Shown here: positions 7,039-14,940 of the stretch, in pieces
Position numbering within the stretch: the stretch's first letter is position 1
How the letters are laid out: each line of letters begins with the position of its first letter
NCBI GenBank assembly: GCA_964631295.1
Contig: CAZVXI010000067.1
Span: 1-15,405, forward strand
DNA length: 15,405 bases
Origin: CAZVXI01 sp964631295
GTDB taxonomy: Bacteria; Planctomycetota; Phycisphaerae; Phycisphaerales; SM1A02
Direction: 5' to 3'
Program-made: the position numbers and the translations under genes
The notes under the pieces: generated by a model
Databases searched by the model: none
Seen by the model: only the letters and a program-made list of their open reading frames with translations
Told to the model about the DNA's origin: nothing

Positions 7039-9897
7039 ATGGCTGACAAATTCCCGAAAATGCGGTTTCGCGGCAAGCTGCGGGCATCACAGAAAGATGC
7101 GGCTCGTGTGATTCAGTCGCAACTCAAGGCTGGAGAGTCGCGTCTGCACATTGTTGCGCCGCCGGGTTCTGGCAAAACGGTGCTGGGGCTGTATGTCTGG
7201 GCGGAGCTTGTCCGCCGGCCGGCGCTGGTGCTCAGCCCGAACTCTGCGATTCAGTCACAATGGCTGGCCCGCACGAGCATGTTCGACCTCAAGGGCCATG
7301 AACATCGCATGAGTGACGATCCTCAGGCGATTGGCCTGCTCACATCGCTGACGTATCAGTCCGTGTCTTTGCCACATCGCGGCAGCGAAGATCTCAACGC
7401 AGCAGCACGCGAGCAGTGGCTCGCCCGCCTCATCGAGACCGGCCAGGCGCAGGATGCAGAGGAAGCAGCGGTCTGGATCAACGACCTGCGCGCAAACAAT
7501 CCGCAGTATTTCGAGCAGCGACTTTCTGCGTATCGCAAGCATGTGCGTGATGCGCTGGCGATGTCAGGCGATGCAGTTGCGACGCTGCACGAGACTTCGC
7601 GCCAGACACTCGAGCGTTTGCGCAAGCATGATGTCGGGCTGATCATCCTCGATGAATGCCACCATCTGATGGGCCATTGGGGGCGTGTGCTCGCCGACGC
7701 ACAGGATCTGCTCAACGGGCCGGTCGTGCTCGGGCTGACTGCCACCCCGCCGGACATGAGCGGGCGCGACGCAGCCGATGTCGAGCGGTACCGGGCGTTC
7801 TTCGGGCCGGTTGATTTCGAGGTGCCGATCCCCGCGCTCGTGCGCGACGGCCACCTCGCTCCATATCAGGATCTTGCGTATGTGATTCGCCCGCACCCGG
7901 ATGAACTGCGGTTTGTCGCGGATGCAGATGAACGGCTGAGCGCGCTGATTGAAGAGTTGTGCGAGCCGCGTGCGATGCTCGATATCGAGGGCGATACCGA
8001 GGTCGCTCAATCGGCGGCGCCTCCGGTGGACGATGCTGATGATCAATACGCGGCACTGCCGCAGCGCATCGCGCCGCTGCCTGTGTGGATCGCCGATGCG
8101 CTGCAGTATCATTGCCTCGCGAGCGGGCGCGCGAAGGACTGGCAGTCGTTCGTTCGGCGTGATCGCGCGCTTGCAGATGCCGGGCGACTGTTCCTGCACA
8201 TGCGAAAGATCGACATGCCGCCCGGTGTGCCGGCAGTCCCGCCATTGCTGCTCGCGGAAGAACGCCCGGCGATGGAGATTCTCGTGCCCGTGCTCGATCG
8301 CTATGTCCGGCATGGTTTGCGGCGGTCTGCAAGCGCGGCTGATCACGCACTCGCTGAGCGCGTGATTGCGAGACTGCGCATGCTTGGCGTGCAGATCACC
8401 GAGACCGGGGCGCAGGCATGCGCATCGCCGGTCAGTCGCGTGCTGGCGTACGCGCGGGGGAAGGTGGAGGCGGCGCGCGCGATTCTCAAAGCAGAACACG
8501 CCGTGCTGGGGGATCGCATGCGCGCCATCGTCGTCACCGACTTCGAGAAGACCTCTGCAGTGCGCGAGGCGATTGCAGACATTCATGACGAGGAAGCAGG
8601 CGGCGCGATCGCTGCGTTCAAGTCCCTGCTTTATGATCCGCAGACCGATGCACTCGATCCGATCCTCGTCACCGGTTCGACTGTGCTCGTGGATGACGAA
8701 CTCGTCAGCCGGTTCATGCCCGCTGCGCGCAAGTGGCTTGCAGCCAACGGGTATGATGTGCAACTGCTTGATGAACCTGCCGGCGGGTTTCATCACATCA
8801 CCGGGCGCGGAGCCGACTGGTGCCCGCGTGTATACATGCGGCTGATTACGGAAATGTTTCAGCATGGCATGACGCGGTGTCTCATCGGGACGCGCGGCCT
8901 GCTCGGCGAGGGGTGGGATGCCAACCGGGTCAACGTGCTGGTCGATCTCACGACGGTGACCACGTCAATGTCTGTCAATCAGTTGCGCGGAAGGTCGATG
9001 CGCCTCGACCCGAAAGACAAACACAAGGTGTCGGACAACTGGGATGTCATCTGTGTCGCCGGGGAGTTTGCCAAGGGGCTGGATGATTACCATCGGTTCA
9101 TCGCGCGGCATCAGTCACTGTATGGCGTGACGGATGACGGCGAGATCGAACGCGGTGTCGGGCACGTGCATGCTGCGTTCACGAATCTCAAACCGGAAGG
9201 CGTCGAGGGTGCGATGCATCTGCTCAACGCAGAGATGCTCGCGCGCTCGAAGAAGCGCAAGGAAGCGCGCACGCAGTGGTCGATCGGCACGCCCTTTCAT
9301 GGTCTGGAGTTGCAGACGCTGGAAGTCAAGCGGCGAGGCGGAGGCGGTGGGGGGTTCCCGCCGATGGCCGGGGCGCGCGAGCCGTGGTCGGATACATCAC
9401 TTGTGCTGGCGATGAGCACGGCAGTGCTGTCCTCACTGCGCGAGACGGAGCAGATTGCGCCCGATGCGAAGGTTCGCGCAAAGCAGCGAGCAGGGGGCTA
9501 TGTGCGCGCGTTCCTGCGCAGCGGGTCGGATCAGGACAGTGCGCTGTTCACAACGTGCATGGCGGAACTGCTCGGCCCGCTCGATCGGCCCCGATATGTG
9601 ATTCCCCGGTATGTTGATCGCGACGAGGACACCTGGCTGAGCCGCATCATGCCGCACATTGTCAAGCGATACTTCCGCAAGCGCCTTCGGCATCATGCAA
9701 TGCTGCACGCAGTGCCCGGAGCGCTGGCGCGCAACAAGGATCGTGCGCTCGTGTTCCAGAAATACTGGAATGAACTCGTCAGCCCGGGTGAGGCGGTGTA
9801 TGCATATCACGGCGAGGGCGAGCGGCTGATGCTGGAAGCCATTCAGCGAGGCCAGACGCCGAACAATGTTCTGCATGAAAAGGGTGTGTTCCTGTAG
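7039..9897 (+). CDS. Superfamily 2 DEAD/DEAH-type helicase (COG1061-like), orphan
   Basis: The protein has 952 residues. The open frame extends back to 6865, but ATG 7039 is chosen because the upstream extension overlaps the divergent gene, is not helicase-like and GAGG sits just upstream (7032-7035, short spacer). RecA lobe 1 contains Walker A APPGSGKT (40-47), DECH box (205-208) and TATP (234-237). A region of about 200 residues (about 290-490) separates the lobes. Lobe 2 carries GEGWDA (623-628) and the arginine-finger motif QLRGRSMR (Q648, G651, R652, R655). After a glycine run at 767-772 comes a C-terminal region of about 180 residues that I cannot assign. All motifs needed for ATP hydrolysis and nucleic-acid translocation are present. 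No nuclease, methylase or specificity gene is adjacent, so assignment to a restriction or defence system is not supported by this window; a repair or other housekeeping role is equally possible. Confidence 0.92.
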   Translation: MADKFPKMRFRGKLRASQKDAARVIQSQLKAGESRLHIVAPPGSGKTVLGLYVWAELVRRPALVLSPNSAIQSQWLARTSMFDLKGHEHRMSDDPQAIGLLTSLTYQSVSLPHRGSEDLNAAAREQWLARLIETGQAQDAEEAAVWINDLRANNPQYFEQRLSAYRKHVRDALAMSGDAVATLHETSRQTLERLRKHDVGLIILDECHHLMGHWGRVLADAQDLLNGPVVLGLTATPPDMSGRDAADVERYRAFFGPVDFEVPIPALVRDGHLAPYQDLAYVIRPHPDELRFVADADERLSALIEELCEPRAMLDIEGDTEVAQSAAPPVDDADDQYAALPQRIAPLPVWIADALQYHCLASGRAKDWQSFVRRDRALADAGRLFLHMRKIDMPPGVPAVPPLLLAEERPAMEILVPVLDRYVRHGLRRSASAADHALAERVIARLRMLGVQITETGAQACASPVSRVLAYARGKVEAARAILKAEHAVLGDRMRAIVVTDFEKTSAVREAIADIHDEEAGGAIAAFKSLLYDPQTDALDPILVTGSTVLVDDELVSRFMPAARKWLAANGYDVQLLDEPAGGFHHITGRGADWCPRVYMRLITEMFQHGMTRCLIGTRGLLGEGWDANRVNVLVDLTTVTTSMSVNQLRGRSMRLDPKDKHKVSDNWDVICVAGEFAKGLDDYHRFIARHQSLYGVTDDGEIERGVGHVHAAFTNLKPEGVEGAMHLLNAEMLARSKKRKEARTQWSIGTPFHGLELQTLEVKRRGGGGGGFPPMAGAREPWSDTSLVLAMSTAVLSSLRETEQIAPDAKVRAKQRAGGYVRAFLRSGSDQDSALFTTCMAELLGPLDRPRYVIPRYVDRDEDTWLSRIMPHIVKRYFRKRLRHHAMLHAVPGALARNKDRALVFQKYWNELVSPGEAVYAYHGEGERLMLEAIQRGQTPNNVLHEKGVFL

Positions 9898-9977
9898 GGG
9901 GATTGGCAACTGCGCGGTGTGCGCGTGACTTCGAGGCTGCCGCGCCCGAGAAACGACTGCTGGCGCAGCGGGTTGTG
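9898..9977. other. Convergent intergenic spacer
   Basis: Eighty bases separate the ends of the helicase gene and the zinc-ribbon gene. A GCGCGG/CCGCGC pair (9912-9917 and 9940-9945) could form a 6-bp stem with a 22-base loop, but there is no T tract on either strand. I do not see a convincing intrinsic terminator. Confidence 0.4.
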
Positions 9978-10268
9978 TTACTCGGCCTCGAATGTGCGGC
10001 GGCTTGTTCCATCGGGCCCGATCAATGCCTGCACACGCGCGCCACATGCGGGGCACCTGCCATCGTAACGCGTCCCGAATTCATCGCGGTACATTCGGCC
10101 GTACGTGTTGCAGCATCGGAACCAGACGGAAAGAAACCGTCGCCTCGGGCCTCGCGATTCTGCCTGGGTCTCGAGTTGCTCGGGCTGTGTCCGCAGACCC
10201 TGGATGTCGACGATGTCCTGGATGGCTCGATGGCGCGGCATGGATGATTTATCGGCCCGGTGGGGCAT
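9978..10268 (-). CDS. Small zinc-ribbon protein, planctomycete type
   Basis: The protein has 96 residues. The C-terminal half carries four cysteines in two pairs: CC at 52-53 in VWFRCCNTYGRMY and CPAC at 72-75, followed by GARVQALIGPDGTSRRTF. This is a compact zinc-ribbon arrangement, and similar small proteins are, from memory, widespread in Planctomycetota; their function is unknown. The N-terminal ~45 residues look less conserved. The chosen ATG lies 10 bases after the stop of the cyclodeaminase-like gene; it has no strong Shine-Dalgarno, and an internal ATG at 10241 is an alternative. It is probably the last gene of the pheT transcript. Possible roles include nucleic-acid or protein binding, but this is a guess. 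The downstream 80 bases converge on the helicase gene. Confidence 0.75.
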   Translation of the reverse strand: MPHRADKSSMPRHRAIQDIVDIQGLRTQPEQLETQAESRGPRRRFLSVWFRCCNTYGRMYRDEFGTRYDGRCPACGARVQALIGPDGTSRRTFEAE

Positions 10269-10278
10269 CGTCTTTCAT

Positions 10279-10902
10279 CTATTGGCCGCACGACACTTCG
10301 ACGACCTGTGTCATCGCGGCTGACCGATCGAGCATCTGCACGACTTCCTGCGCCAGTTGATCTGCTTCGGTCTTGTCGGTGAGGTGCGGCAGGTTGATCC
10401 GCACATTCCACGCGGCTGATCGGGCGGCAGCATCGGCGAGAATCGCGCCGATTGCAAGGTCGCTGTCGAGCATGCGATTCGTTGCGCCGTGGAGTCGGAT
10501 GAGCAGGTGCAGAACGCCCAGCGCGCTGCCGAGAACATGCATGGGCGCTTCGATGGCGGCGCGCAGCGCATCATCCCATTCCCGTTGCCGGCGTTCATCA
10601 TCCTCGGGCAGTTTCCACAACTCGCTGAGCGCTTCAAACGCGCGCGCATCCTCGGATGCTGCCGCGATCGCCGTCTGCGAGAGGTCGTTCAATGTGCGCA
10701 GCGCTTCATCGTGCAGTTCCGCGTGTTCCGCAAGTGTCTTCCGCCCGACTGAGAACGACACAACCATGCGTGAGATTGCCGCTGCGAGCGCTGCTGTCAC
10801 TGCCGCCACAGCCCCCCCGCCGGGAGTTGGCGATTTGTCTCCGAGCGATCGGATCAGATCCTGCAAAGGCATGGCTGCGATGTCGCTGGGATGTTCACTC
10901 AC
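10279..10902 (-). CDS. fchA: Formiminotransferase-cyclodeaminase-like protein (FTCD_C, FchA type)
   Basis: The protein has 207 residues, close to the usual length of stand-alone cyclodeaminase proteins. The family signature SPTPGGGAVAA lies at 24-34, followed by the typical helical stretch (LAAAISRMVVSFSVGRK, 39-55) and EDARAFEAL further on. The family converts 5-formimino-tetrahydrofolate to 5,10-methenyl-tetrahydrofolate with release of ammonia, or acts as methenyl-THF cyclohydrolase, in the cytoplasm. The start is GTG overlapping the pheT stop by 4 bases (GTGA), with AGGTG 5 bases upstream; an ATG 10 codons downstream is an alternative. The coupling to pheT is unusual for a folate enzyme, and no other histidine-degradation or folate gene is present here. 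The exact reaction cannot be fixed from sequence alone, and the gene symbol is provisional. Confidence 0.85.
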   Translation of the reverse strand: MSEHPSDIAAMPLQDLIRSLGDKSPTPGGGAVAAVTAALAAAISRMVVSFSVGRKTLAEHAELHDEALRTLNDLSQTAIAAASEDARAFEALSELWKLPEDDERRQREWDDALRAAIEAPMHVLGSALGVLHLLIRLHGATNRMLDSDLAIGAILADAAARSAAWNVRINLPHLTDKTEADQLAQEVVQMLDRSAAMTQVVEVSCGQ

Positions 10903-12926
10903 TGGCGCACCTGCGCGTCAAATGTTTTGGTGAGATGATCCACGGCACGCTGCATCTGCGGGTCGACATCATCGTGGCGGAGGGTTGCCTCATCCGACCG
11001 GAAGTGCAGCCGCATCGTCACGGACTTCTTTCCCTGGCCGATCTGCTTGCCGCGGTATGTCGTGACGAACGCAACCGCCTGAAGGTGATCGAGCGCGAGC
11101 TGGTCGATGGCATCATGCAGGGACTGCCATGTCTGCGACTCTGGCACGATGATCGAGATGTCGCGCGCAATTTCCGGGAAGCTGGGCAGGGCATATGCTT
11201 CGGTTTCCGGCGGGTATTTCTGGTACAGCGCGGGGAGGCCGATCTCTGCGCCGCACACGGGTTCGTCGATGCCGAACTGCCTTGCAACATCTGCCTCGAT
11301 GATGCCGTAACAGCCGAGCACTTGCCCGTCATGGCGCGCCACGGCACATGGATTGAACCATGGCAGTGCCTGCTCGCCAGTGACTTCGATGACTGCATCC
11401 GGTCCGCGTAAGAGCGCGACGAGTCGCTCGATGATGCCGCGCATGTCGCGCACCGCTTCCGCGGAATCGTCTGCGGGGATCAACAAGGCAAGGTTGCGCG
11501 TTTCCAGATGGCGATCACCATGCTGGCCGAACGTGGACGCAGTCTCGAAGAGTCTGGCATCGCGCGTGCCGTGATCTCGATTGTGGGCAAACACGCGGAG
11601 CAGGCTCGGCAGGATCGACGGTCGAAGTGCCGGTTCCTCGCGCGTGCGATCATCATCGAGTGAAAGTGTTGTCATGCCGGGCGGCAGGAACTGCTCGGCA
11701 GCGCGCTCGCTGATGAGCGAATGGGTGATCGTCTCGAGAAATCCCATACCAACGAGTGCGTTGTTCACTGCCTGGCGGGCCATTTCCGTGGGTTGGGGCG
11801 GGGCGACGCGGATCGCGATCGACTCGGCGATGGGGATGTTGTCCAGCCCGTACATGCGACCGACTTCCTCGATCACATCAATCTCGCGTTCGATATCAAG
11901 CCGATGGAACGGCACGGTGCACTCGATGACATCGCCGGCGAGCGCAGGCGCGAATCCAAGCCGGGTGAGCGCATCGAGCATGCGTTCGTTTTCGATCGGG
12001 ACGCCGAGCAGGTGTCGGCATCGGTCCGGCCGCATGGCAACTTTGACGGGCTGCGGGATCGGCGCGCCATCGCTGACGGTATCCGCGGACAACTCTCCGC
12101 CTGCCAGTTCGAGAATCAGTGAGACAAGTCTGTCCGATGCAGCCGCAATGTGTGCCGGGTGGACGCCACGCTCGAATCGGTAGCTCGAATCTGTTGCGAT
12201 ATTGTGCCGCCTGCTCGAGTTTCGCACGCCCACGGGATGGAATGTTGCTGCTTCGATGAGGATGTCGGTCGTTGCGTGTGTGACGGCTGTCTCTGCGCCG
12301 CCCTTCACACCTGCCATTGCGACGGCCCGCGTGGCATCTGCAATCACGAGATCATCGGTGGTGAGTTGAACCTTCTGCGCGTTATCGCCAAGTGGGAGAA
12401 ACGGCTCGCGGTCTTCTGCGCGTCGGATGATGATTGTTTGATCTGCGAGTGTGTCGAGATCGAACACGTGCGCTGGCTGGCCGAGTTCGAACAAGACGAA
12501 GTTCGTTGCATCGACAATATTGTTTCGCGGGATGTCGCCTCGGGCGCGCAGCCGGTCTGCAAGCCAGTCGGGTGAGGGCTGCACGCTGACGCCGCGAATG
12601 ACGCGGGCTGTGTAGAGCGGGCAGAGAACAGTTTCGCGATTGATGACCTTGATGATGTTGGCTGCTGACGGGCCGGTTGGCTCGGGATCAGCGGCGGGTA
12701 TTTTGAGTGCTCTGCCGGAGAGTGCAGCGATCTCGCGCGCGAGGCCGACATGGCAGACGCAATCCCCGCGGTTTGAGGTCATTTCGAAATCCTGCCGGAT
12801 GTCGCCGCCGTCGACCGGCTCCTCGCCCTCAAGCGGAAAGCCTGCACGCGTGAGCAGGTCGCCCTGCTCGGCAGCATCGGCCGGTGGATCGAGATAGTCA
12901 TTGAGCCAGTTGACGGAGGTGAGCAT
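10899..12926 (-). CDS. pheT: Phenylalanine--tRNA ligase beta subunit, short form
   Basis: The protein has 675 residues, against about 790-800 in E. coli and most bacteria. It is the beta subunit of cytoplasmic PheRS (alpha2beta2), which charges tRNA-Phe and edits mischarged tyrosine. Visible domains are the N-terminal segment MLTSVNWLNDYLD, the B3/B4 editing region (about 95-260, with VAMAGVKGGAETAV and YRFERGVHP), the B5 domain (about 293-365, MRPDRCRHLLGV to EEVGRMYGLDNIP), the synthetase-like core (about 380-570) and the C-terminal anticodon-binding FDX-ACB domain (about 582-675). The tRNA-binding OB (EMAP-II-like) insert normally found after about residue 40 is absent: LEGEEPV leads almost directly into DFEMTSNRGDC. 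No pheS lies on either side. The ATG has no obvious Shine-Dalgarno. The gene overlaps the cyclodeaminase-like gene by 4 bases. Confidence 0.96.
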   Translation of the reverse strand: MLTSVNWLNDYLDPPADAAEQGDLLTRAGFPLEGEEPVDGGDIRQDFEMTSNRGDCVCHVGLAREIAALSGRALKIPAADPEPTGPSAANIIKVINRETVLCPLYTARVIRGVSVQPSPDWLADRLRARGDIPRNNIVDATNFVLFELGQPAHVFDLDTLADQTIIIRRAEDREPFLPLGDNAQKVQLTTDDLVIADATRAVAMAGVKGGAETAVTHATTDILIEAATFHPVGVRNSSRRHNIATDSSYRFERGVHPAHIAAASDRLVSLILELAGGELSADTVSDGAPIPQPVKVAMRPDRCRHLLGVPIENERMLDALTRLGFAPALAGDVIECTVPFHRLDIEREIDVIEEVGRMYGLDNIPIAESIAIRVAPPQPTEMARQAVNNALVGMGFLETITHSLISERAAEQFLPPGMTTLSLDDDRTREEPALRPSILPSLLRVFAHNRDHGTRDARLFETASTFGQHGDRHLETRNLALLIPADDSAEAVRDMRGIIERLVALLRGPDAVIEVTGEQALPWFNPCAVARHDGQVLGCYGIIEADVARQFGIDEPVCGAEIGLPALYQKYPPETEAYALPSFPEIARDISIIVPESQTWQSLHDAIDQLALDHLQAVAFVTTYRGKQIGQGKKSVTMRLHFRSDEATLRHDDVDPQMQRAVDHLTKTFDAQVRQ

Positions 12927-12977
12927 GAGACCGGCAGGGTAGCGGCGCGCGGCAGATGGGAAAAGCGAGCGGCGCGT

Positions 12978-13493
12978 TCAGCGACGGTCGACGTCGCGTG
13001 GTTCGCCCGGTCTGCCGGCATCGGGATCATCTGGAACTGCAAACTGCGGCTGATCGGCGGGCACAGGCCTCGGCACGCCGGCCAGCACTGCTCCAACATC
13101 GGTGAAGAAGCGATTGGCTTCGGAGAGCACGTGCATCGGAATAGCCGGGTTGCGAGCGATCATGGTGACCGTCGGTGGGGTGCCGGGCAGCAGTTCATAG
13201 CGAAACTGCCAGGTACGCTGCTCGGTTCGCCAACTGCCATCGGCCTCGCGCACGGAGCGTCGCAGGTCGCGGTTGACGTCGATTCGCCCGGCCGATCGAT
13301 CAGAGGTGACGATGTTGTCTGTCACGTGCCAGTCGCCGGTGTAGTCGGGCACCTCAGCGACGGCGAGCATGGCTGTCCAGACCTCATTGGAGTCATGCCC
13401 GGCGAAGGTTTGCCGATGCGCCGAGCAGCCACCGAGCAGCAGCAGCAGTGCGGCAATCAGTGGCAGCCGGGTTGTCGTGCGAGCAATGCTCAT
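12978..13493 (-). CDS. Putative lipoprotein of unknown function
   Basis: The protein has 171 residues from ATG 13493. A type II (lipoprotein) signal is clear: basic MSIARTTTR, a leucine-rich core and LGGC with the lipidated cysteine at 23. An in-frame GTG six codons upstream (13511) is possible, but the ATG gives the more usual signal length; neither has a clear Shine-Dalgarno. The mature part contains repeated Trp and Arg strands (WTAMLAV, GDWHVTDNIVTSDR, WRTEQRTWQFRYELLPG) consistent with a small beta-rich domain, and the C-terminus is Pro/Asp/Arg-rich. I do not recognise a family. It lies 51 bases upstream of pheT on the same strand and may share its transcript. It probably sits at a periplasm-facing membrane. 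Confidence 0.8.
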   Translation of the reverse strand: MSIARTTTRLPLIAALLLLLGGCSAHRQTFAGHDSNEVWTAMLAVAEVPDYTGDWHVTDNIVTSDRSAGRIDVNRDLRRSVREADGSWRTEQRTWQFRYELLPGTPPTVTMIARNPAIPMHVLSEANRFFTDVGAVLAGVPRPVPADQPQFAVPDDPDAGRPGEPRDVDRR

Positions 13494-13527
13494 GATTGGG
13501 TGATCGGCCACCTTGCCGGGCCGACTG

Positions 13528-13546
13528 CAACGCTTCCGTCGCGTTG
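13528..13546 (-). terminator. Possible weak stem-loop terminator
   Basis: Four bases after the stop of the small gene at 13551-13823, CAACGC and GCGTTG form a perfect 6-bp stem around a 7-base loop. There is no following T tract, so intrinsic termination is doubtful; it could be an mRNA-end or pausing hairpin. Confidence 0.25.
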
Positions 13547-13550
13547 AAGA

Positions 13551-13823
13551 TCAATCGAGGAAGAGTTCCGGGCCGTCGTCTGTGAACGTGCGCGTGCAGG
13601 AGATGATGAAGTCGCCGCCTTTCAGGCCTGTTGCCATGGCGAAGATGTTGTCTGGCTCGCCCGGGTGCTCAGCGTCGGCTTTGCGAGGCCTGAGTGACGC
13701 AGGGGTGAAGCTGGTGAGCAGTTCTGTGTGGTTGCCGGAGAAGACCATGTTGCCCGCCAAGGCGCCATGCCGGCCGCTGGTGGAGGATTGATCGTTCGCT
13801 TGGCGAATCCGATGGTTTTGCAT
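13551..13823 (-). CDS. Hypothetical small protein
   Basis: The open frame encodes 90 residues. I do not recognise it. It is preferred over overlapping frames because its third codon positions are strongly G/C-rich like the neighbouring genes and its C-terminal half has a regular alternation of hydrophobic and polar residues (NIFAMATGLKGGDFIISCTR). There is no signal peptide or membrane segment, and the single cysteine is near the end. The Shine-Dalgarno is weak (GAG 8-10 bases before ATG). A TACAAT hexamer on the minus strand at 13881-13876 could be a -10 element, but no -35 is convincing. It precedes the lipoprotein gene on the same strand, separated by 57 bases containing a small hairpin. 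Confidence 0.5.
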   Translation of the reverse strand: MQNHRIRQANDQSSTSGRHGALAGNMVFSGNHTELLTSFTPASLRPRKADAEHPGEPDNIFAMATGLKGGDFIISCTRTFTDDGPELFLD

Positions 13824-14027
13824 GAGTCATCTCGTTCGCGTGGGTGAGGTCTGAGGCAGGCAGGAATGCTTGACGATTGTACCGATTGTGCGGGCAGGTC
13901 CGCTTTGATACTCGCGACTGGGTCGTTCGTGGTCATGCGGCGGTTCCAGGCGGTCGATCAGATCGTGTCTGAGCCTTGTTCGCGTCGCCGCGGCCGTGCA
14001 GCGGGCTTCGACCGGGAGATTCGTGAT
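13824..14027. other. Divergent intergenic region
   Basis: This 204-base region separates the minus-strand small gene from the plus-strand membrane-protein gene. Candidate promoter pieces are TACAAT on the minus strand (13881-13876) and TTGACG (13870-13875) and GATACT (13907-13912) on the plus strand, but the two plus-strand hexamers are 31 bases apart and cannot form one promoter. GGGAG at 14014-14018 is the ribosome binding site for the next gene. Confidence 0.35.
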
Positions 14028-14893
14028 ATGACCCCACAGACGCGCTCCGTCGGGTATGCCATCCTGAAGCTGCGATCAAGCATTTCCGTATGCTGTACTG
14101 CCGTTGGTCTGTGCCTGATCGTGCAGGTGGTTGTGTGGTCACTCGTCGCATTCACAAACATGCGGACTGTCACAGTTGAGCCGGAGATTGAAGCCCCGCT
14201 TGTCGTCGATCAGAGTGAGGCAACAAAGCCCCGCGCGATGCTGACGACGAATACCGCAGTAAGTTTCAAAGATGTTGCTGAGCCCGTCACTGTGCTCACC
14301 CGGTCGGATCAGTTCTTTCATGATGCTGCCTCACTCGCCCAGACGATTGGAACTGCCGCGTGCATGGTGCTGGTGATGCTGATGCTCATTGGTGTCATCA
14401 TTGCAAGTTCGCAGTTTGGCGCACGTGTGCACTTGGTCGTGTCCGCGATGATCTGGACTGCCCTGCTTGCCGTGCTCGCGCTGCCGCTGGGCGGGCTGTT
14501 CGAACTGCCATGGGAGGGCGGTGCGTTGCGGCCGTATCGCNNNNNNNNNNGCAGGTCGAGGCCTGGCAGGCCGGAACGCAAAGCACGATGATGTTGTGGA
14601 CACGCTCGGTGATTCTGCCGTTGATCTGCGGCCTCGGCTGTGTGCTGATCATGTGGCGTTTCGGGCGAGGCGTTGAACCGCTGTTGCCCGAGGAAATGCA
14701 CCGGCTCGATCCTGAACTCGAGAAGGAAACCGCAAACATTTCTGTGACATCGCTGCATGGTGGCCGATCCGGAGCTGCCCTCAACCGCGTGATGGAAAGC
14801 CGCGAGAAGGCCGCCGCCACTGCTGCACAGGGTGATCATCTCCCCCGCGCCAATCAGGTGAGTGCCGGCGAATCCCCGAAGCGGATCATCTGA
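14028..14893 (+). CDS. Multi-pass membrane protein, interrupted by an assembly gap
   Basis: The start ATG has GGGAG at 14014-14018 with a 9-base spacer. The first 171 codons run to a block of 10 N (14541-14550). The frame then resumes shifted, for 113 further residues ending at TGA 14891-14893. The break is best explained by an incorrect gap size, not by a real frameshift, because both sides keep coding character and membrane topology. Four membrane segments are visible: about residues 20-43, 104-127 and 133-158 before the gap, and one about 20 residues after it (SVILPLICGLGCVLIMW). A polar loop with Glu/Pro/Val-rich sequence (about 45-100) lies between the first two. The C-terminal tail is charged and soluble. 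I do not recognise the family and no enzyme motif is visible. The DUF393 gene follows after 47 bases on the same strand. Confidence 0.75.
14541..14550. other. Assembly gap (10 N)
   Basis: Ten undetermined bases lie inside the membrane-protein gene. The coding frame upstream and downstream differs, so the stated length cannot be right if the gene is intact; the true number of missing bases should leave remainder 2 when divided by 3. Confidence 0.95.
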
Positions 14894-14940
14894 CCATCAC
14901 TCGACTGCATCTCATACGCCCGCGCCGCGAACCCACTTCT

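Noticed and set aside
7564..8865. 433-codon open frame on the minus strand
   Set aside because: It is antisense to the helicase gene and has no recognisable domain.
7039..9897. Assignment of the helicase to a restriction or phage-defence system
   Set aside because: No nuclease, methyltransferase or other defence partner gene is present in the window.
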